DNA of 35,634 bases from Coprococcus_A sp051877705. GTDB taxonomy: Bacteria; Bacillota; Clostridia; Lachnospirales; Lachnospiraceae. The notes under the pieces are model-generated. The model was not told where the DNA came from and made no database searches. It saw only the letters and a list, made by a program, of their open reading frames with translations. Location of the stretch: positions 1 through 35,634 of the forward strand of contig JBJEJD010000181.1 of NCBI GenBank assembly GCA_051877705.1. The letters run 5' to 3'. The position numbers were made by a program, and so were the translations under genes. Positions 33,052 through 35,634 of the stretch are shown here, one piece after another (the stretch's first letter is position 1; the number at the start of each line of letters is the position of its first letter).

Positions 33052-34407
33052 TTAATCCTCCAAAACCAATTCCTTAAAAGCTTCACCTCTGGCTTCAAAA
33101 TTCTTAAATATTCCATAACTGGCAGCTGCCGGTGACATGATGCAGCATCTGCCCGGCCTGCAAAGCTTTTTTGCCAAAGCCACAGCCCCATCCAGATGAT
33201 ACACCAGTATCAGCCGTTCAGGATGACCAAAATCAGGATAATATTTTTGAATCTCTTCAAAAATTCTTCTGCCCGTCTCTTCCATCAACAAAATGTAAGG
33301 CACAGAGCTTACTGACAGGAATGAAATTAATTCACGATAATCAATTCCTCTGTCCATGCCGCCAATCAATACAGCATCCGTATCCGGAAGACTTTTTAAT
33401 GCCTGTATAGTCGTCTCACATATGGTAGAAATAGAGTCATCATAAAAATGGATTCCACAGGCATCCCCTATATACTGCAGACGGTGCGGCAGCGGTTCAT
33501 AACTGATCAAAGCCTCCGTAAAAGCCTCATCACTGACATCATACATTCTGCAGATTGCATAGGCAAAAGCAATATCCACGTAATTATGATGGCCAATAAG
33601 CCGTATATCCCCCGCCGGAATTGCATATCGATGGCCGAAAGCCAGAATTTCTGAAGCCCGCAGTTCAATATCAGCGGTCATCTCTACTCCTGCTCTGCCA
33701 TCCTCATCACAAACTGAGATAATCTGTCCACAGTATGTGCCGTCTGCCGGCAGATTATCCACATTGCAGACCAGAATATCCCCTGCCTTCTGAGGGCGAT
33801 AAATATTCTCCTTGGCTGCTACGTATTTTTCCATAGTACCATAATGATCCAGATGCTCCTCATGTATATTCAAAAGCAGTCCCACATGCGGCCCACAGCT
33901 TACATACTCCAGCTGATGACAGGATAACTCACAGACAATCAATGTATCATCCCCTATTTCATCAATCAAATCAAACATAGGAATGCCGATATTGCCAGCC
34001 AGGACACAGTCATGTCCTGTCTCCTTTAAAATATGATAGATCAGTGTTGTCGTCGTGCTCTTACCCTTGGTTCCCGTTATACCAATACATTGACTGCCAT
34101 ATCTCCTGAAAAACAATTCCGTTTCAGAAATGATCTCGCATCTGTATGTATGAATGTCCCGCTCCAGAACAATTCCAGGACTTTTAAAAACAATATCAAA
34201 ATCATCCAGACATGACTGATAGTCCGGTCCACAGATCAGTTCAGCCGGATGGCCTTCTTCCAATCGGACAGGATTCACATCAGCCACAGCAACACGACTG
34301 TAGCCTCCAGCCTGACGGATCCGCTGCCAGCTGGACCTTCCCTCCCGGCCATATCCAAGGATCAATACCCTTTTATCTCTAATTAATTCTTTAATCGTAT
34401 GAATCAC
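33052..34407 (-). CDS. murD: MurD-like Mur ligase (UDP-MurNAc-Ala glutamate ligase), divergent
   Basis: Mur ligase fold of 451 residues. It has an N-terminal Rossmann-like UDP-binding domain (VLILGYGREGRSSW), the ATP loop GITGTKGKSTTTT (~109-120), NIHEEHLDHYGTMEKYVAAKENIY with the Lys usually carbamylated at ~199, and the MurD-type C-terminal block SPAAASYGIFKNFEARGEAFKELV. The central motif, normally NDSKATN in MurD, reads YDDSISTICETT, which is a marked difference. It may add glutamate to UDP-MurNAc-Ala in normal peptidoglycan synthesis, or be a paralogue with a different role; no other mur or division genes are adjacent. The GTG at 34405-34407 follows GAGGTG. Confidence 0.85.
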   Translation of the reverse strand: MIHTIKELIRDKRVLILGYGREGRSSWQRIRQAGGYSRVAVADVNPVRLEEGHPAELICGPDYQSCLDDFDIVFKSPGIVLERDIHTYRCEIISETELFFRRYGSQCIGITGTKGKSTTTTLIYHILKETGHDCVLAGNIGIPMFDLIDEIGDDTLIVCELSCHQLEYVSCGPHVGLLLNIHEEHLDHYGTMEKYVAAKENIYRPQKAGDILVCNVDNLPADGTYCGQIISVCDEDGRAGVEMTADIELRASEILAFGHRYAIPAGDIRLIGHHNYVDIAFAYAICRMYDVSDEAFTEALISYEPLPHRLQYIGDACGIHFYDDSISTICETTIQALKSLPDTDAVLIGGMDRGIDYRELISFLSVSSVPYILLMEETGRRIFEEIQKYYPDFGHPERLILVYHLDGAVALAKKLCRPGRCCIMSPAAASYGIFKNFEARGEAFKELVLED

Positions 34408-34520
34408 ATTAACACCTCAAATATGATGATTATTTATTTATAGAAACAGAATCTCTTCCTATTTAAGTTAAGCATCCTTTTATCCAACGTTCTGTTTACT
34501 CAGCTGCCTCTGTCCATTCA

Positions 34521-34566
34521 GAGCCGCTGCTCATCTCATTATAGCCGCGGCTCCTGCTTTTGTAAA
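34521..34566 (-). promoter_or_regulatory. Promoter of the murD-like operon with overlapping inverted repeat
   Basis: Minus strand: TTTACA (34561-34566), 17 bases, perfect TATAAT (34538-34543). A perfect 7-bp inverted repeat GAGCCGC/GCGGCTC (34521-34527 and 34547-34553) spans the -10 box and half of the spacer, so a bound protein or hairpin could control it. The leader to the start codon is about 120 bases with no obvious riboswitch. Confidence 0.72.
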
Positions 34567-34586
34567 GTTCATCCGTTTTCCAAAAG

Positions 34587-35543
34587 CTAAAACTCATTCT
34601 TCAGACTTCTTGAAAAAAGTCTATGGAGTGATTCCTTTGGGTCTGCACCACAATAAAGAATATCGTAAATCGACTGACAGATCGGAAGCTCCACCTCATA
34701 CTGCCGGGCAAGCTCCACCAATGCTTTCACAGTGTAATACCCCTCTGCCAGATTATCAAAGGTCTGACCCTTTACAAAAGCTTCTCCAAACTGCCTGTTA
34801 TGACTGAACTTTGAAAAAACTGTTGCCTCATAATCTCCCAGATGACATAAACCGTACGCTGACAGTTCATTACCGCCCATAGCCTTAATCAGACGGGCGA
34901 TTTCCCGTGTTCCCCTCGACATAAGGGCCCCTTTTAATGTTGTCAGAGAAAAACCGTCAAGCATTCCTGCAGCAATGCCGATAACATTCTTGGCAGCTGC
35001 GCCGATTTCATTGCCGATCATATCTTGTCCGTAATAAAAACGGATCAGATCACTGGAAAATGCATCCAAAAGCTTCTCTTTCACATCTTCATCATGACTG
35101 TCAATCACCATGCAATTCGGAATACCCTGATAAAACTCCTGAACATGCCCAGGTCCCAGCCAGACAGCCACACGATCAGAAGCATCTAAATGTGCCTCCG
35201 CAATCTGAGACAGTCTTCTGCCTGTCCCGATCTCAATGCCTTTCATACAGAGAACAAATATTTTATGATGAAGATCATACTTTTCCAACTGAACCATTAA
35301 TCCGTCAAAGCTCTGTGAAGCAATCGATATAACAATGATCTCTGAATCACTAATTTTATCCAATGATGTAGACAGCTGAACCGACGACGGTAATGTGATC
35401 AAACCATTGCTGCCCGTCTCCATAAATTGCTTCATATGTCTGGATGTCTCCCGTCCATACAGAGTCACATGATGACCTGTTCTGTTCAGATACCAGGCAA
35501 TAAATGACCCCCATCTTCCACATCCGATGACTGTAATATTCAT
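34587..35543 (-). CDS. gpsA: NAD(P)-dependent glycerol-3-phosphate dehydrogenase-like
   Basis: Two-domain dehydrogenase of 318 residues: an N-terminal Rossmann domain (VIGCGRWGSFIAWYL, GxGxxG variant) and a C-terminal helical domain with EIGAAAKNVIGIAAGMLDG (catalytic Lys), LMSRGTREIARLIKAMGG, and LGDYEATVFSKFSHNRQFG. Normal GpsA reads GPSFAxE in the loop after the Rossmann fold; here it is GPGHVQEFYQG, a clear difference. It may make glycerol-3-phosphate for lipids or be a relative with another substrate. ATG at 35541-35543 is chosen because AAAGGATG lies just upstream; the longer ORF has no ribosome site. It has no promoter visible within the window except a partial AT-rich region near the edge. 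Confidence 0.85.
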   Translation of the reverse strand: MNITVIGCGRWGSFIAWYLNRTGHHVTLYGRETSRHMKQFMETGSNGLITLPSSVQLSTSLDKISDSEIIVISIASQSFDGLMVQLEKYDLHHKIFVLCMKGIEIGTGRRLSQIAEAHLDASDRVAVWLGPGHVQEFYQGIPNCMVIDSHDEDVKEKLLDAFSSDLIRFYYGQDMIGNEIGAAAKNVIGIAAGMLDGFSLTTLKGALMSRGTREIARLIKAMGGNELSAYGLCHLGDYEATVFSKFSHNRQFGEAFVKGQTFDNLAEGYYTVKALVELARQYEVELPICQSIYDILYCGADPKESLHRLFSRSLKNEF

Positions 35544-35570
35544 AAGATCATCCTTTCTCAAATCATTCAT

Positions 35571-35634
35571 GTCCCGCTTATATACAAAACATATTCCGTA
35601 AAATTCTATATTATTATAGTTTATTCTTTTTATT
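35571..35634 (-). other. AT-rich upstream region of the gpsA-like gene (window edge)
   Basis: Contains TATAAT-like sequence on the minus strand near 35613-35618; the -35 box would fall outside the window. Nothing else is supported. Confidence 0.3.

Noticed and set aside
1..35634. CRISPR arrays, tRNA or rRNA genes, insertion sequences, phage genes
   Set aside because: I saw no regularly spaced repeats, no cloverleaf-like or rRNA sequence, and no transposase or integrase motif on either strand.

Overview
The window looks like chromosomal DNA of an anaerobic, moderately AT-rich Clostridia member, most likely Lachnospiraceae. The reasons are the six-cysteine SCIFF peptide with its radical SAM maturase (a near-universal pair in Clostridia), a TIGR04086-type membrane protein, strong AGGAGG-type ribosome sites, and Bacillota-style operons such as priA-def-fmt-yugP-rsmB-rlmN-prpC-prkC-rsgA-rpe-thiN. 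Almost all genes lie on the minus strand. I see no rRNA, tRNA, CRISPR array, insertion sequence or phage gene.

Layout. (1) 1-3900: scfB (cut by the window edge), scfA and a small membrane protein; a plus-strand PHP phosphoesterase sits between these and yajC-tgt. (2) 3900-7400: a histidine-less HPr-like protein, divergent aroC, a PucR-type regulator and an orphan 58-residue ORF. (3) 7400-14450: a PspC-domain protein; an operon trmB-like regulator/lysA/HAD phosphatase; ilvE; thyA-dfrA; and a plus-strand RelA/SpoT-domain protein. (4) 14460-26710: one long minus-strand housekeeping cluster from priA to thiN covering replication restart, N-terminal formyl-methionine handling, rRNA modification, Ser/Thr phosphorylation, ribosome assembly and sugar/thiamine metabolism. 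Inside it, between priA and def, is a 143-bp fold-back element. (5) 26735-31392: a TetR regulator and a very large RND exporter with a ~265-residue coiled-coil insertion, behind a promoter with a TetR-type operator. (6) 31426-35634: gpsA-like, MurD-like, HAD phosphatase and FadR-type regulator, followed by a candidate small RNA with its own sigma-A-like promoter and a 19-bp-stem terminator.

How the parts relate. Most genes are ordinary core functions. The least explained items are the candidate small RNA (about 31426-31591), the fold-back element (24222-24364), the orphan ORF (7174-7350), the coiled-coil RND exporter without an adaptor gene, and three enzymes with unusual active-site signatures (ThyA, MurD-like, GpsA-like). 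Promoters are called only where a -10 box matches TATAAT closely at 17-18 bp from a recognisable -35. Start codons were moved from the longest ORF to the codon with a properly spaced ribosome site where the two differed.
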